NCBI GenBank assembly: GCA_022573935.1
Contig: JACZTE010000003.1
Location: 1-13,177, forward strand
Length of the DNA: 13,177 nt
From: Chloroflexota bacterium
GTDB taxonomy: Bacteria > Chloroflexota > Dehalococcoidia > DSTF01 > RBG-16-68-14
Reading direction: 5' to 3'
Positions 5,552 to 13,016 of this stretch are shown here, piece by piece. A program made the translations under genes and the position numbers. Below the pieces are notes generated by a model, which ran no database searches, was not told where the DNA came from, and saw only the letters and a list, made by a program, of their open reading frames with translations. Position 1 is the stretch's first letter; the number at the start of each line of letters is the position of its first letter.

Positions 5552-7081
5552 TTACTCCAGGTAGTCCTTCAGCTTCTTGCTGCGCGAAGGGTGGCGAAGC
5601 TTGCGTAGCGCCTTCGCCTCGATCTGGCGGATGCGCTCGCGGGTGACCTGAAACTCGCGGCCCACCTCCTCCAGCGTGCGGCTGCGGCCGTCCTCCAGCC
5701 CAAAGCGCAGCTCCAGCACCTTTCGCTCGCGATGGGAGAGGCTGTGAAGAACGTCCATCACCTGCTCCTTCAGGAGCAGGTGCGCGGCGGCCTCCGCCGG
5801 GGCGAGCATCGCTTCGTCCGGCAGGAAGTCGCCCAGATGGCTGTCTTCCTCCTCGCCGATCGGCGTCTCCAGCGAGACCGGCTCCTGCGACACTTTGATG
5901 ATCTCCCGCACGCGCTCCGGCGTGATCTCCATCCCCTCGCCGATCTCCTCGCTCGTCGGCTCTCGGCCGTACTCCTGGACGAGCCTTCGCCTGACCCGCA
6001 TCAGCTTGTTGATCGTCTCGACCATGTGGACGGGAATGCGGATGGTACGGGCTTGGTCGGCGATCGCTCGGGTGATGGCCTGGCGGATCCACCAGGTGGC
6101 GTACGTGCTGAACTTGTAGCCTTTGCGATAGTCGAACTTCTCGACGGCGCGAATAAGGCCGATGTTCCCTTCCTGGATCAGATCGAGCAGGGACATGCCC
6201 CGCCCGATGTATTTCTTCGCCACGCTGACCACCAGCCGCAGGTTCGCTTCCGTGAGCTGCTGCTCTTCGCGGTAGCCTATCTCCTTCATCCGCTCGAAGT
6301 GGCTCTTGAGGTTCTCCGTGAACGGAGCAGCGCTATCTAGCTGTTCCCAAGGAGGTGGAAGCAGCTGCCGCTCGTCGCCGGCGATGGCGGCGGCAACCTG
6401 TACAAGCTCAGGCGTCAAGATGTGTGTAAGGATCGAGAGGCGTACCAGGAATCGATTCGCCTCCTCGGGTTCGCAGCGCAGGGTGCAGCTCAGGTGCTCG
6501 CTTAGCGCCTCATCCAGCACTCCATCGACTGTCGAACGGAATGTTTCATCGACAACGAGCTGCGAGAGTGGGTGCTTCTTGACATGAAGGTACTTCGTGA
6601 CGGCGTGAAGGGCTCGCTTCTCCTCGTGGAGCTGCTGGAGCAGTGTGAACAGGATCTGGCCGCCCGTTGGCTCCTCGCCGCGTTCGTCCACCCAGCGGTG
6701 CTCGATAGCGTGGATGTGCTTGCTCTCCTCCATCTCTCGGGCCAGTCGCTTCTCGTCGGCGCCGGAGAGGAGGTAGACCTTACCGATCTCCCGCAGGTAC
6801 ATCCGAACGGGATCGTCGGTGGCCTCTTGTTGCGAAGCCTGCGTCTCATCCTGCTTTACCCCGCCGTCCGCGCCGCGCCCCTTGCTGCCGTCGCTATCCC
6901 AGAGAGGGGAGTCGATCGTTGAGGGCCTGGCAGCTTTGGAGACCACTCGAGTAGCGCCAAGCGCAGCCACGCTCTCTGCCAGACGGGTATACGTCTCGTC
7001 CATGTCCTCGCCGTTGACGCCGTGATTGATGCCGACTCGCTTCGGCTGGTCCGTCAGGGTCTCTTCGTAGTCGTTCGTCAT
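5552..7081 (-). CDS. rpoD: RNA polymerase primary sigma factor RpoD/SigA
   Basis: A 509-aa sigma-70, the housekeeping promoter-recognition subunit of RNA polymerase. Region 1.2 is at about 89-120 ([18 protein letters not shown]). Regions 2.1-2.4 span about 272-345 and contain the -10-reading core [20 protein letters not shown]. Region 3 is at about 346-420. Region 4 covers about 435-509, with the -35-reading [23 protein letters not shown]. The N-terminal 85 residues are Gly/Asp/Gln-rich and not recognisable as a normal region 1.1. About 150 residues (121-271) separate region 1.2 from 2.1, in the place of the non-conserved region of E. coli sigma-70. The ATG overlaps the dnaG stop (ATGA), with GAGGG about 6 bases upstream inside dnaG, so translation is probably coupled. 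This is the last gene of the cluster. Confidence 0.97.
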   Translation of the reverse strand: MTNDYEETLTDQPKRVGINHGVNGEDMDETYTRLAESVAALGATRVVSKAARPSTIDSPLWDSDGSKGRGADGGVKQDETQASQQEATDDPVRMYLREIGKVYLLSGADEKRLAREMEESKHIHAIEHRWVDERGEEPTGGQILFTLLQQLHEEKRALHAVTKYLHVKKHPLSQLVVDETFRSTVDGVLDEALSEHLSCTLRCEPEEANRFLVRLSILTHILTPELVQVAAAIAGDERQLLPPPWEQLDSAAPFTENLKSHFERMKEIGYREEQQLTEANLRLVVSVAKKYIGRGMSLLDLIQEGNIGLIRAVEKFDYRKGYKFSTYATWWIRQAITRAIADQARTIRIPVHMVETINKLMRVRRRLVQEYGREPTSEEIGEGMEITPERVREIIKVSQEPVSLETPIGEEEDSHLGDFLPDEAMLAPAEAAAHLLLKEQVMDVLHSLSHRERKVLELRFGLEDGRSRTLEEVGREFQVTRERIRQIEAKALRKLRHPSRSKKLKDYLE

Positions 7082-9063
7082 GGCATGCCCTCATCTTGCG
7101 GGGATGTTCGCGTTAGGGACGCTTCGTGAAGCCGCCTGCCCGCCTCCATATCTTCCACCACAGCGATAGCCAACTCCCAGGCGCGCTTGTCATCTTCTGC
7201 GACCGGTGGGCGCTCCTGGTCCGCCCCTGCCTCCCAAACAGCGCGGGCCTTCTCCGCCACCGCACCCATGCCCTCCTGAGCATCGGGCTCGGCCAGGGCC
7301 GCTGTACTCGCCTGCTTGGCTGCCGACAGTCTACGGAATTCGATCCGGCGGACGCAATCCTTAAACGCCCCGCGGAGCTGCGATCCTTCAAGATATGGCA
7401 GCTCCTTCTCCGCGATCCGCTCGATGTGGGCATGCAACTCCTCCGGCAGCGCACGGCGCAACGATTCTCGATCCGACGCCTCGCGCCAGGCGGCGAAGAT
7501 CACCCGGTGCTCTGCCAGCAGGAAGACCTCTGGGGAGAGGGCGCCGCCCTCGGGCCGAAGTTCCGGGTAGCGCAGGAGCAAGGCGAGGCAGTACTCCTCG
7601 CCCGGCTCTCGCCGCGCCCGGTCGCTCGGCCGCGGCTCCTCCTGCGGCGCGGCGGCGCGGCGACTCGATCGCGCGGGCGCCCGATGCAGCTCCGCTCGGA
7701 CGACGTCCTCGTCCACCCGCGCCAGACGAGCCAACCGCTGGATGTAGTGCGCCCGGTAGACCGGCTCCTCGATCAGCCGGACGATGGGCAGTAGCTCTTT
7801 GAGCAGCGCCGAGCGCTGAGCCGGTTGGGACAGGTCGCTCCGGTTGGCAACGGTCTCGAAGACGTGATCGGTGAACGGCTTCGCGCCGGCCACGGCCTCC
7901 GCCCACGCATCGCGGTCGGCTCGGATCATCTCGTCAGGGTCTTTGCCGGAGAGCGGCACGATGTAGAACGTGACGGCTGCGCGCTTGAGGGCATCGCGAG
8001 ACCACTCCTGTACCCGTTCGGAGAACTCCTCCTCGTCCAGGGCGGCCGGGTGGGCGGAGGCCGGCGCGGCCCGCACCGCCCCCGTCGCTTGGCCCTCCTG
8101 GAGAGCGCGGAGCGTGGCCTCCAGCCCCGCCGCATCGGCATCCATCGCGAGCAGGATCTTCGCCTTCAGCCGTTCCAGCGTCCTGATCTGCCGCTCGGTG
8201 AGGGCGGTGCCCATCGACGCCACCACGTTGGTGATGCCGTACTGGTGCGCGGCGATGGCGTCCATGTAGCCCTCGACGACGACGACGCTCTTCTCTCGGC
8301 GGATCGCCTCCTTCGCCCCGTCCAGGGCGTAGAGCAATCCGCTCTTATCGAACAGCAACGTCTGCGGTGTGTTGATATATTTCGCTCCTTGGCTGTCCGC
8401 TGGCTGCCCCTTCGACGATTCCAGCGCGCGGGCGCCAAAGCCGACGACGCGCCCCCGCTCGTCGCGGATTGGGAACATCAGGCGGCCGCGAAACCGATCG
8501 TAGCCTCCACGATCACTCTCGACCAAGAGGCCTGCCGCGAGCAGCTCCTCGCCGGTGTAGTCTCGATCCGCGAGGTGGGACTTGAGCGAATCCCAGCTAT
8601 CGGGGCTGTAGCCCAGCTGGAACGTCTCGATCGTCTCCGCGTCCAGGCCGCGGGCGCCTAGGTAGGTTCGGGCTGCCTCGCCTGGTTTGGCGTGGAGGAG
8701 CGCGTGGTGGAAGTAAGCGGCGGCGGCCTCGTTCGCCTGCAAGAGCCGCTGCCGTCGTTCGTCCTCCTGCGGCTCCCGCCGGCTATCCAGGGTCACGCCG
8801 GCGCGGTCGGCGAGCAGGCGTAGCACTTCGCCGAACTCGAGGTCCTCGCGCTTCATGACGAATGCGAAGACATCGCCGCCGGTGCCGCAGGCGCCGAAGC
8901 AGTGCCAGGTCTGACGGTCGGGGGAGACGATGAACGAGGGTGTCTTCTCGCTGTGGAAGGGGCAGACGGCCTTGAAGTTGCGCCCTGCTCGCTGAAGAGC
9001 AACGTGTTCGCTCACCAGGTCGACGATGTCGATGCGGCTCTTCACCTCATCGATGACGCTCAT
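7078..9063 (-). CDS. dnaG: DNA primase DnaG
   Basis: A 661-aa bacterial replicative primase, which makes RNA primers at the fork with the DnaB helicase. The N-terminal zinc ribbon uses Cys34 and His37 ([11 protein letters not shown]) and Cys55 and Cys59 ([10 protein letters not shown]). The last pair is spaced CxxxC, not the usual CxxC. The RNA-polymerase core follows (about 120-250), then the TOPRIM fold with Glu264 in VVVEGYMD, Asp308/Asp310 in AMDADAAG, and GKDPDE at 373-378. The interval between the last two motifs is about 25 residues longer than in E. coli DnaG. The C-terminal region (about 480-661) should be the helicase-interaction domain and is diverged. An A/G-rich AAGGGG lies about 9 bases before the ATG. 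The gene sits upstream of rpoD as in the classical macromolecular-synthesis operon. Confidence 0.97.
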   Translation of the reverse strand: MSVIDEVKSRIDIVDLVSEHVALQRAGRNFKAVCPFHSEKTPSFIVSPDRQTWHCFGACGTGGDVFAFVMKREDLEFGEVLRLLADRAGVTLDSRREPQEDERRQRLLQANEAAAAYFHHALLHAKPGEAARTYLGARGLDAETIETFQLGYSPDSWDSLKSHLADRDYTGEELLAAGLLVESDRGGYDRFRGRLMFPIRDERGRVVGFGARALESSKGQPADSQGAKYINTPQTLLFDKSGLLYALDGAKEAIRREKSVVVVEGYMDAIAAHQYGITNVVASMGTALTERQIRTLERLKAKILLAMDADAAGLEATLRALQEGQATGAVRAAPASAHPAALDEEEFSERVQEWSRDALKRAAVTFYIVPLSGKDPDEMIRADRDAWAEAVAGAKPFTDHVFETVANRSDLSQPAQRSALLKELLPIVRLIEEPVYRAHYIQRLARLARVDEDVVRAELHRAPARSSRRAAAPQEEPRPSDRARREPGEEYCLALLLRYPELRPEGGALSPEVFLLAEHRVIFAAWREASDRESLRRALPEELHAHIERIAEKELPYLEGSQLRGAFKDCVRRIEFRRLSAAKQASTAALAEPDAQEGMGAVAEKARAVWEAGADQERPPVAEDDKRAWELAIAVVEDMEAGRRLHEASLTRTSPQDEGMP

Positions 9064-9144
9064 CCGTGGTCGCCCCTTCCAACGGTCTCACGTCGCTCGC
9101 GCGGAACGGGAGCGCTTCCATGCACCCCTTGTCGCCGTTGCCAC

Positions 9145-9153
9145 AGTGTAGCA
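9145..9153 (-). promoter_or_regulatory. Candidate extended -10 upstream of dnaG
   Basis: Minus-strand TGCTACACT (TGn plus 4 of 6 -10 matches) lies just downstream of the SH3 gene and about 82 bases before the dnaG ATG. It could give dnaG-rpoD an internal promoter with a leader of about 75 bases. No good -35 is visible. Confidence 0.35.
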
Positions 9154-9171
9154 AGTCTCACCACGGCCTGC

Positions 9172-9867
9172 TCATTCCAGCGTTTCTTCCGCTGTTTCGC
9201 TCGGCGGCGGGGTTATCGTAGGCGGAGGCGTGGCCACAACGGTCGGTGGTGGCTGCGTAGGCGTCTCAGTTGCCGGCACAGGTGTGTCGCTGGCGACCGG
9301 CGTTGCGGTCACGACAGGTATCGAGGTGGCTGCCGGCGCGGCGCTCGTGGGGATGTCGATCGCGGGCGGCGCGCCGGCCTCGGCGATGGCCAGCAGCATG
9401 ATATCGTCCGTGACTTCCACCAAGTCCACTTCCACCCACCCTCGCAGCGACGAGTTTGGCGGATAGACGATCTGCAGCCAGCTACCATCGTCATTGCGAC
9501 CGCTGACCGAGACCGTTGCCCCACTGGGGACGGTGCCGCGGATATCGAAGCTATTGCTCGGCCCGTTGAACACCGTGGCGGTGGTGAGCACGCGCCCGAC
9601 GACGCCATTGCCCGGCACAGCGGTCGGCTCTCCATCCGGGGTGGTCGTGCCCAGGGCGAACGAGACGTCGGACCCGTCATCGCCGCCGCCGATGGTGAAG
9701 AGGACGACGACGATCAGCAAGAGCAGGACAATGACAGACAGCCCGGCCAGGATGAGACGATTATGCAGCAGCGCCAGCCAAACGGGCGGCTCAGGGCCCC
9801 CGGCGCCGCCGAGCGACTGCTCCAACGACGGCGGGCCCGCCGGTTCCGGCACCTGCTTCTCATCCAT
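9172..9867 (-). CDS. Membrane-anchored bacterial SH3-domain protein with Pro/Thr-rich tail
   Basis: A 231-aa single-pass protein. Residues 1-33 are a Gly/Pro-rich, probably cytoplasmic segment. Residues 37-59 form one hydrophobic helix (LILAGLSVIVLLLLIVVVLF). A bacterial SH3 (SH3_3-like) domain covers about 89-152, with hallmarks GPSNSFDIRGTVPSGATV, GSWLQIVYP and RGWVEVDLV. From about 165 to the end it is low-complexity Pro/Thr/Ala/Ser, typical of an extended extracytoplasmic stalk. Such SH3 domains usually bind cell-wall or surface ligands, so an envelope location is inferred. GGAGA lies 7 bases before the ATG. The gene starts 51 bases after dgt and ends 108 bases before dnaG on the same strand, so it is probably co-transcribed. 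Its link to replication or transcription genes is unexplained. Confidence 0.85.
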   Translation of the reverse strand: MDEKQVPEPAGPPSLEQSLGGAGGPEPPVWLALLHNRLILAGLSVIVLLLLIVVVLFTIGGGDDGSDVSFALGTTTPDGEPTAVPGNGVVGRVLTTATVFNGPSNSFDIRGTVPSGATVSVSGRNDDGSWLQIVYPPNSSLRGWVEVDLVEVTDDIMLLAIAEAGAPPAIDIPTSAAPAATSIPVVTATPVASDTPVPATETPTQPPPTVVATPPPTITPPPSETAEETLE

Positions 9868-9871
9868 TAGT

Positions 9872-9907
9872 GAATCTCCGATGAGCGAATCTACGACGGA
9901 GCGAATC
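9872..9907. repeat. Short imperfect tandem repeat between dgt and the SH3 gene
   Basis: Three GAATC cores at 9872, 9887 and 9903 define about 2.3 copies of a 15-16-base unit; GAGCGAATC occurs exactly twice (9883 and 9899). The repeat fills most of the 51-base dgt-SH3 gap and covers the ribosome-binding site of the SH3 gene. Its role is unknown. Confidence 0.45.
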
Positions 9908-9918
9908 GGCGCCGAGGG

Positions 9919-10995
9919 CTACGACGTGAGACCCAACGACTCCGCGGTGCGCAGGGCGAAGAGGTCCGTCATGCCGGCGATGTAATCGGCGACGCGCCGG
10001 GCTAGTGGGTCGGCCTCACGAGTAACGTCAGACGTGATCGCTTCGGGATGCGCTATGTAGTACTCGAACAGGAACTGGATGATACGCACTGCACGCGCCG
10101 CGTCCGCCTGCTGCCCTTCCCACTCATAGACGTGGGCGAACATGAAGTCGCGCAGCTCGTTGGTCGCGGCGGCGACCGTCTCGCTCATGCCGATGCGCGG
10201 CGGCTTCCCGTCGGGGGGGACGCCCTCGCCCGTGGCAGCCCACGATGCTTCGACAATATCCACGACGAGGGTGTTGATCCGCTGGGCGTGCTCGGTGCCC
10301 AGCACCTCCCGCGCTTCGCGGGGCAGATCCTCCTCGCGCAGCAGGCCGGCGCGGATGGCGTCGGCGATGTCATGGTTGAGGTAGGCGACGGAATCGGCCA
10401 GCTTGACGATCTGCCCCTCCAGGGTGCTGGCGGTGCCCCACGCTTCGGCGAGCACGTCTTCCCGCGCCTTCGAGTGCTTCAGGATCGCCTCCCGCACCTC
10501 CCAGGTGAGGTTCAGCCCCTGGCCGCCCTTCTCCAGCTTCTCCACCACGCGCAGGCTCTGCTCGTTATGGCGAAACCCTTCCGGCAAGAGCTCCGCCAGC
10601 GCGCGCTCGCCGGCGTGGCCGAAGGGGGTGTGCCCCAGATCGTGGCCCAGGCCGGCCGCCTCCGTCAGGTCCTCGTTCAGGTTGAGCGCGCGGGCGATGG
10701 TGCGGGCGATCTGGGCGGTCTCCAGCGTATGCGTGAGGCGGGTGACGAAGTGGTCGCCGGCCGGCGCGATGAAGACCTGGGTCTTGTGCTTGAGCCGGCG
10801 GAACGCCTTGCTGTGGATGATCCGGTCGCGGTCGCGCTGGAACTCGGTGCGAATGAGCGAAGGCTCTTCGGGTTGTTCTCGGCGACTCTCGGCGCTCTTG
10901 GCCGCGAAGGGAGAGAGGCGCTGCTCCCGCTCCTCGAGCCTGCGTCGCACCGCCTGAAGGCGGCTGTCGTCCACGGAAACGGGCCGCTGCACCAT
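9919..10995 (-). CDS. dgt: Deoxyguanosinetriphosphate triphosphohydrolase-like HD protein
   Basis: A 358-aa HD-domain dNTP triphosphohydrolase, which cleaves dNTPs to the nucleoside and triphosphate and so trims the dNTP pool. The metal-binding set is visible: His89 (RLTHTLETAQ), His118-Asp119 (LGHDLGHTPFGH) and Asp201 (KLADSVAYLNHDI). The conserved N-terminal block RDRDRIIHSKAFRRLKHKTQVF is at 55-76 (given here in part as HSKAFRRLKHKTQVF). The size fits the shorter dGTPase-like clade. I prefer ATG at 10995; an ATG 24 bases upstream adds eight atypical residues. Neither has a good ribosome site, but a TACAAT box 9 bases before 10995 suggests a leaderless message. It heads the likely dgt-SH3-dnaG-rpoD operon. 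Confidence 0.93.
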   Translation of the reverse strand: MVQRPVSVDDSRLQAVRRRLEEREQRLSPFAAKSAESRREQPEEPSLIRTEFQRDRDRIIHSKAFRRLKHKTQVFIAPAGDHFVTRLTHTLETAQIARTIARALNLNEDLTEAAGLGHDLGHTPFGHAGERALAELLPEGFRHNEQSLRVVEKLEKGGQGLNLTWEVREAILKHSKAREDVLAEAWGTASTLEGQIVKLADSVAYLNHDIADAIRAGLLREEDLPREAREVLGTEHAQRINTLVVDIVEASWAATGEGVPPDGKPPRIGMSETVAAATNELRDFMFAHVYEWEGQQADAARAVRIIQFLFEYYIAHPEAITSDVTREADPLARRVADYIAGMTDLFALRTAESLGLTS

Positions 10996-11004
10996 CGCGA
11001 CGCC

Positions 11005-11010
11005 ATTGTA
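11005..11010 (-). promoter_or_regulatory. Candidate -10 of a leaderless promoter for dgt
   Basis: Minus-strand TACAAT (5 of 6 matches to TATAAT) in the context CGCTACAAT lies 9 bases before the chosen dgt ATG. Transcription would start within about 3 bases of the start codon. The -35 region is weak (TTTCGA at 17 bases). Confidence 0.4.
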
Positions 11011-11105
11011 GCGGGGCATCGGCGCGGTCGAAAGGATAACGTGTCGAGTGGGGAAAATTCATCCAATTTCTTGCTTATCGAAGCGCGCCTTGCTGCTTAA
11101 CCGCA

Positions 11106-11125
11106 CCGCCGACTGAAGCCGGCGG
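11106..11125 (-). terminator. Weak hairpin after the unknown gene
   Basis: A 6-bp GC stem (CCGCCG / CGGCGG, 8-base loop) lies about 38 bases beyond the minus-strand stop at 11163. There is no T tract. It is a possible transcript end before the separate dgt promoter. Confidence 0.25.
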
Positions 11126-11162
11126 CATGTGACGGCATCCCGCTGGTCCAGGTGGGTCTCGC

Positions 11163-12098
11163 TCAGGCCCAGGGGAGCGAGCGGGGGAGGAAGGTGGGGC
11201 GCACATCGCCGTCGGCCAGGATGCAGACCACCTCGAGCCGATTGAACAGCTTGGGGTCGAGCGCCTTGACCGTCGAGCCGGCGCCCTCCAGCTCGCCGTA
11301 CTCGTAGCTGCCGATGAGGCCAACGGCGCGCAGCTCGATGTCCAGCGCGTCCAGCGCCTCGTTGGCGGCGAGGAGACACCGGCGGACCTGCCGGCGCACG
11401 AGGATCCCCTCGGTCGCGTCGACGGAAGGCGGCGCGCCCACGAGCACGAAGCCACCGTTCGCCTCCGACTCCGGCAGCCGCTGGAGCGTCCACGCCTCCT
11501 CGACCTCGAAGTCGGCGGCCTGGCCGACATCGACGCCCTCGGCGATCTTCCCGATCATCTGCCAGAGCTGTTCGCGCGCCTCGCCGTCCTGGGTGATGCG
11601 ATGGACGGCGGCGGCATTGACGTGGTAGGTGCCCTGCACGCTCTCCGTGATGCGAGTCCACCAGCGGCTGAGGCCGCCCACCACCGAGGCGTAGCCACCC
11701 TCCTCGCGCATCTTCCCCATCGTCACCGTGACGGGGAAGGCGACCTCCGTCCGGTCGCCGGGCGACAGTCCCGTCGCCGCCATCTGCACCCGCAGCGCGA
11801 AGTCGGAGAGCGCCGGCTCCTCCGCCGGCAGATCCGCTCGCGGCGGCACCCAGAGGATGTGCGAGCCCTCGACGCCCGTCGCGTTCAGCCGCTCCCCTAT
11901 CGCGAGCAGCCGCTCCTCCCAGGCATCGGTCGTCTCCCAGAGCGGCGCGATGTAGACGCCGACGCGATGCTCGCCGTCGGACGCGATGAGCGCGTCGCCC
12001 GCAGCATCCGTTATGTCGAGCTTCGCCTCGAATCGTTGGTTCAGCCACTCGATGAGGAGTCGAGCGCCGTAGCGGTTGGGCAGGTCGGCGGGAGCCAT
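11163..12098 (-). CDS. Conserved-looking soluble protein of unknown function
   Basis: I do not recognise this 311-aa protein. It has no signal peptide or transmembrane segment and contains one cysteine (in VRRCLLAANEALDAL), so it is probably cytosolic. Composition is alpha/beta. The N-terminus has an amphipathic helix (RYGARLLIEWLNQRFEAKLD), then a strand-rich part with VGVYIAPLWE, a helix DAWEERLLAIGERL and SHILWVPPRADLP. A middle Trp-rich segment reads GGLSRWWTRITESVQGTYHV. The C-terminal half alternates strands and helices and ends at RSLPWA. Codon use looks like its neighbours. ATG at 12098 was preferred because a TGCTACCAT extended -10 lies 8 bases upstream and the conserved-looking sequence begins there. 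A GTG at 12176 with GAGG upstream would add 26 low-complexity residues. It is divergent from the SDR pair and separate from dgt. Confidence 0.75.
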   Translation of the reverse strand: MAPADLPNRYGARLLIEWLNQRFEAKLDITDAAGDALIASDGEHRVGVYIAPLWETTDAWEERLLAIGERLNATGVEGSHILWVPPRADLPAEEPALSDFALRVQMAATGLSPGDRTEVAFPVTVTMGKMREEGGYASVVGGLSRWWTRITESVQGTYHVNAAAVHRITQDGEAREQLWQMIGKIAEGVDVGQAADFEVEEAWTLQRLPESEANGGFVLVGAPPSVDATEGILVRRQVRRCLLAANEALDALDIELRAVGLIGSYEYGELEGAGSTVKALDPKLFNRLEVVCILADGDVRPTFLPRSLPWA

Positions 12099-12106
12099 CG
12101 CAGGGT

Positions 12107-12115
12107 ATGGTAGCA
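12107..12115 (-). promoter_or_regulatory. Candidate extended -10 of a leaderless promoter for the unknown gene
   Basis: Minus-strand TGCTACCAT (TGn plus 4 of 6 -10 matches) lies 8 bases before the ATG at 12098, implying transcription starting about at the start codon. There is no Shine-Dalgarno sequence between them. Confidence 0.4.
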
Positions 12116-12132
12116 GATGGTGGGAAGCTGCA

Positions 12133-12162
12133 CCTGGCACCCTCACCGCCGCCTGCTGTAGA
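12133..12162 (+). promoter_or_regulatory. Candidate promoter for the SDR pair
   Basis: TAGAAT (5 of 6 -10 matches) lies about 45 bases upstream of the first SDR start, preceded at 18 bases by TGGCAC as a weak -35. The leader would carry the AAGGAG that serves the ATG at 12207. Confidence 0.4.
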
Positions 12163-12206
12163 ATACCCGCGCTCACTATTCGCCTCGCAGCAAGGAGCGC
12201 AACCCT

Positions 12207-13016
12207 ATGGTGCTAGAGCCATCTCGTCTCGACGGCAAGCGGGCGCTGGTGCTGGGCGCCGCGACCGGCTCGGGCCGCGCGATCGCCCTCGCGCTCGCCG
12301 AGGCGGGCGCGGACCTCGCGCTCTGCACCGTCACCACCGACGGCGAGGAGGTGTTTGCGCTGCGCAAGACCGCCCGCCAGGTGCGCGAGCTGGGCCGCAC
12401 CGCCATCGAGCAGGCGATCGACGCCTCGCTCGGCACCGGAGCGCAGGTGATGGTGCGCCAGGTCTCGAAGGAGCTGGGGCGCATCGATGTGCTGGTGAAC
12501 GCGCCGCCAGTCGCGAGCGGTCTTCTCGACAAGCCCGCCACGAAGGTAAGCGACGCCGAGTGGTCGCAGGTGATCGGCCGCACCCTGGGCGCGACCTTCT
12601 TCGCCTGCCGCGCCGTCGGCCGCGCGATGCTGAAGGACGCTCCCGACGGGCGTTCCGGCGGCCGCATCATCAACGTCGCGTCCATCCTGGGCGAGCGGGG
12701 GCCGACGAACGCCGCCGCCTACAGCGCGGCGCAGGGCGGCATCCTCAACCTCACGCGCGCCCTGGCGCAGGAGTGGGCGGCCCAGGGCATCACCGTCAAC
12801 GCCATCGCGGAGGGCTGGCTGGACGACGCGACGCCGGAGGCCGCGCGCTACGCACCGATCAAGCGCGCCGGATGGCCCGACGAAGTAGCGCCGCTCGCCG
12901 TCTACCTCGCCTCCGACGCCTCGAGCTACGTGACCGGCCAGGGCTTCATCATCGATGGCGGCGGCCTCTCGGGCGGCGTCGCGCCGGTCGGCTTCGCGCC
13001 GGAGGTGGAGCTATGA
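12207..13016 (+). CDS. Short-chain dehydrogenase/reductase family protein with altered active site
   Basis: A 269-aa classical-type SDR with a Rossmann fold. The cofactor loop is GAATGSG (17-23) and the strand-4 motif is NAPP (98-101) in place of NAG. Ser159 (NVASILGERG) and Tyr172 are in the catalytic positions, 13 residues apart. However, YxxxK reads YSAAQ, so the catalytic Lys is Gln176, and the usual Asn of helix 4 is Thr126 (GRTLGATFF). The C-terminal signature VTGQGFIIDGGG is intact, followed by a 16-residue tail. AAGGAG lies about 9 bases before the ATG. Its stop overlaps the start of a second SDR (ATGA), with which it shares a 23-residue identical block. It may be a non-catalytic partner of that protein, or an enzyme with a modified mechanism. 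Substrate is unknown. Confidence 0.9.
   Translation: MVLEPSRLDGKRALVLGAATGSGRAIALALAEAGADLALCTVTTDGEEVFALRKTARQVRELGRTAIEQAIDASLGTGAQVMVRQVSKELGRIDVLVNAPPVASGLLDKPATKVSDAEWSQVIGRTLGATFFACRAVGRAMLKDAPDGRSGGRIINVASILGERGPTNAAAYSAAQGGILNLTRALAQEWAAQGITVNAIAEGWLDDATPEAARYAPIKRAGWPDEVAPLAVYLASDASSYVTGQGFIIDGGGLSGGVAPVGFAPEVEL
12288..12341 (+). repeat. 54-base exact repeat, copy 1 (in first SDR)
   Basis: These 54 bases are identical to 13124-13177, at an offset of 836 bases, in the same position of the two tandem SDR genes. Flanking sequence is similar but diverged. The second copy reaches the window end, so the true length may be greater. Confidence 0.9.

Noticed and set aside
10048..11100. Long plus-strand frame opposite dgt
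   Set aside because: Shadow of dgt. The dgt frame carries all HD-domain motifs; this one has none.
12099..12176. GTG-initiated N-terminal extension of the unknown protein
   Set aside because: GAGG lies before the GTG, so it is not excluded. However, the added residues look non-coding and the region contains the promoters for both directions.
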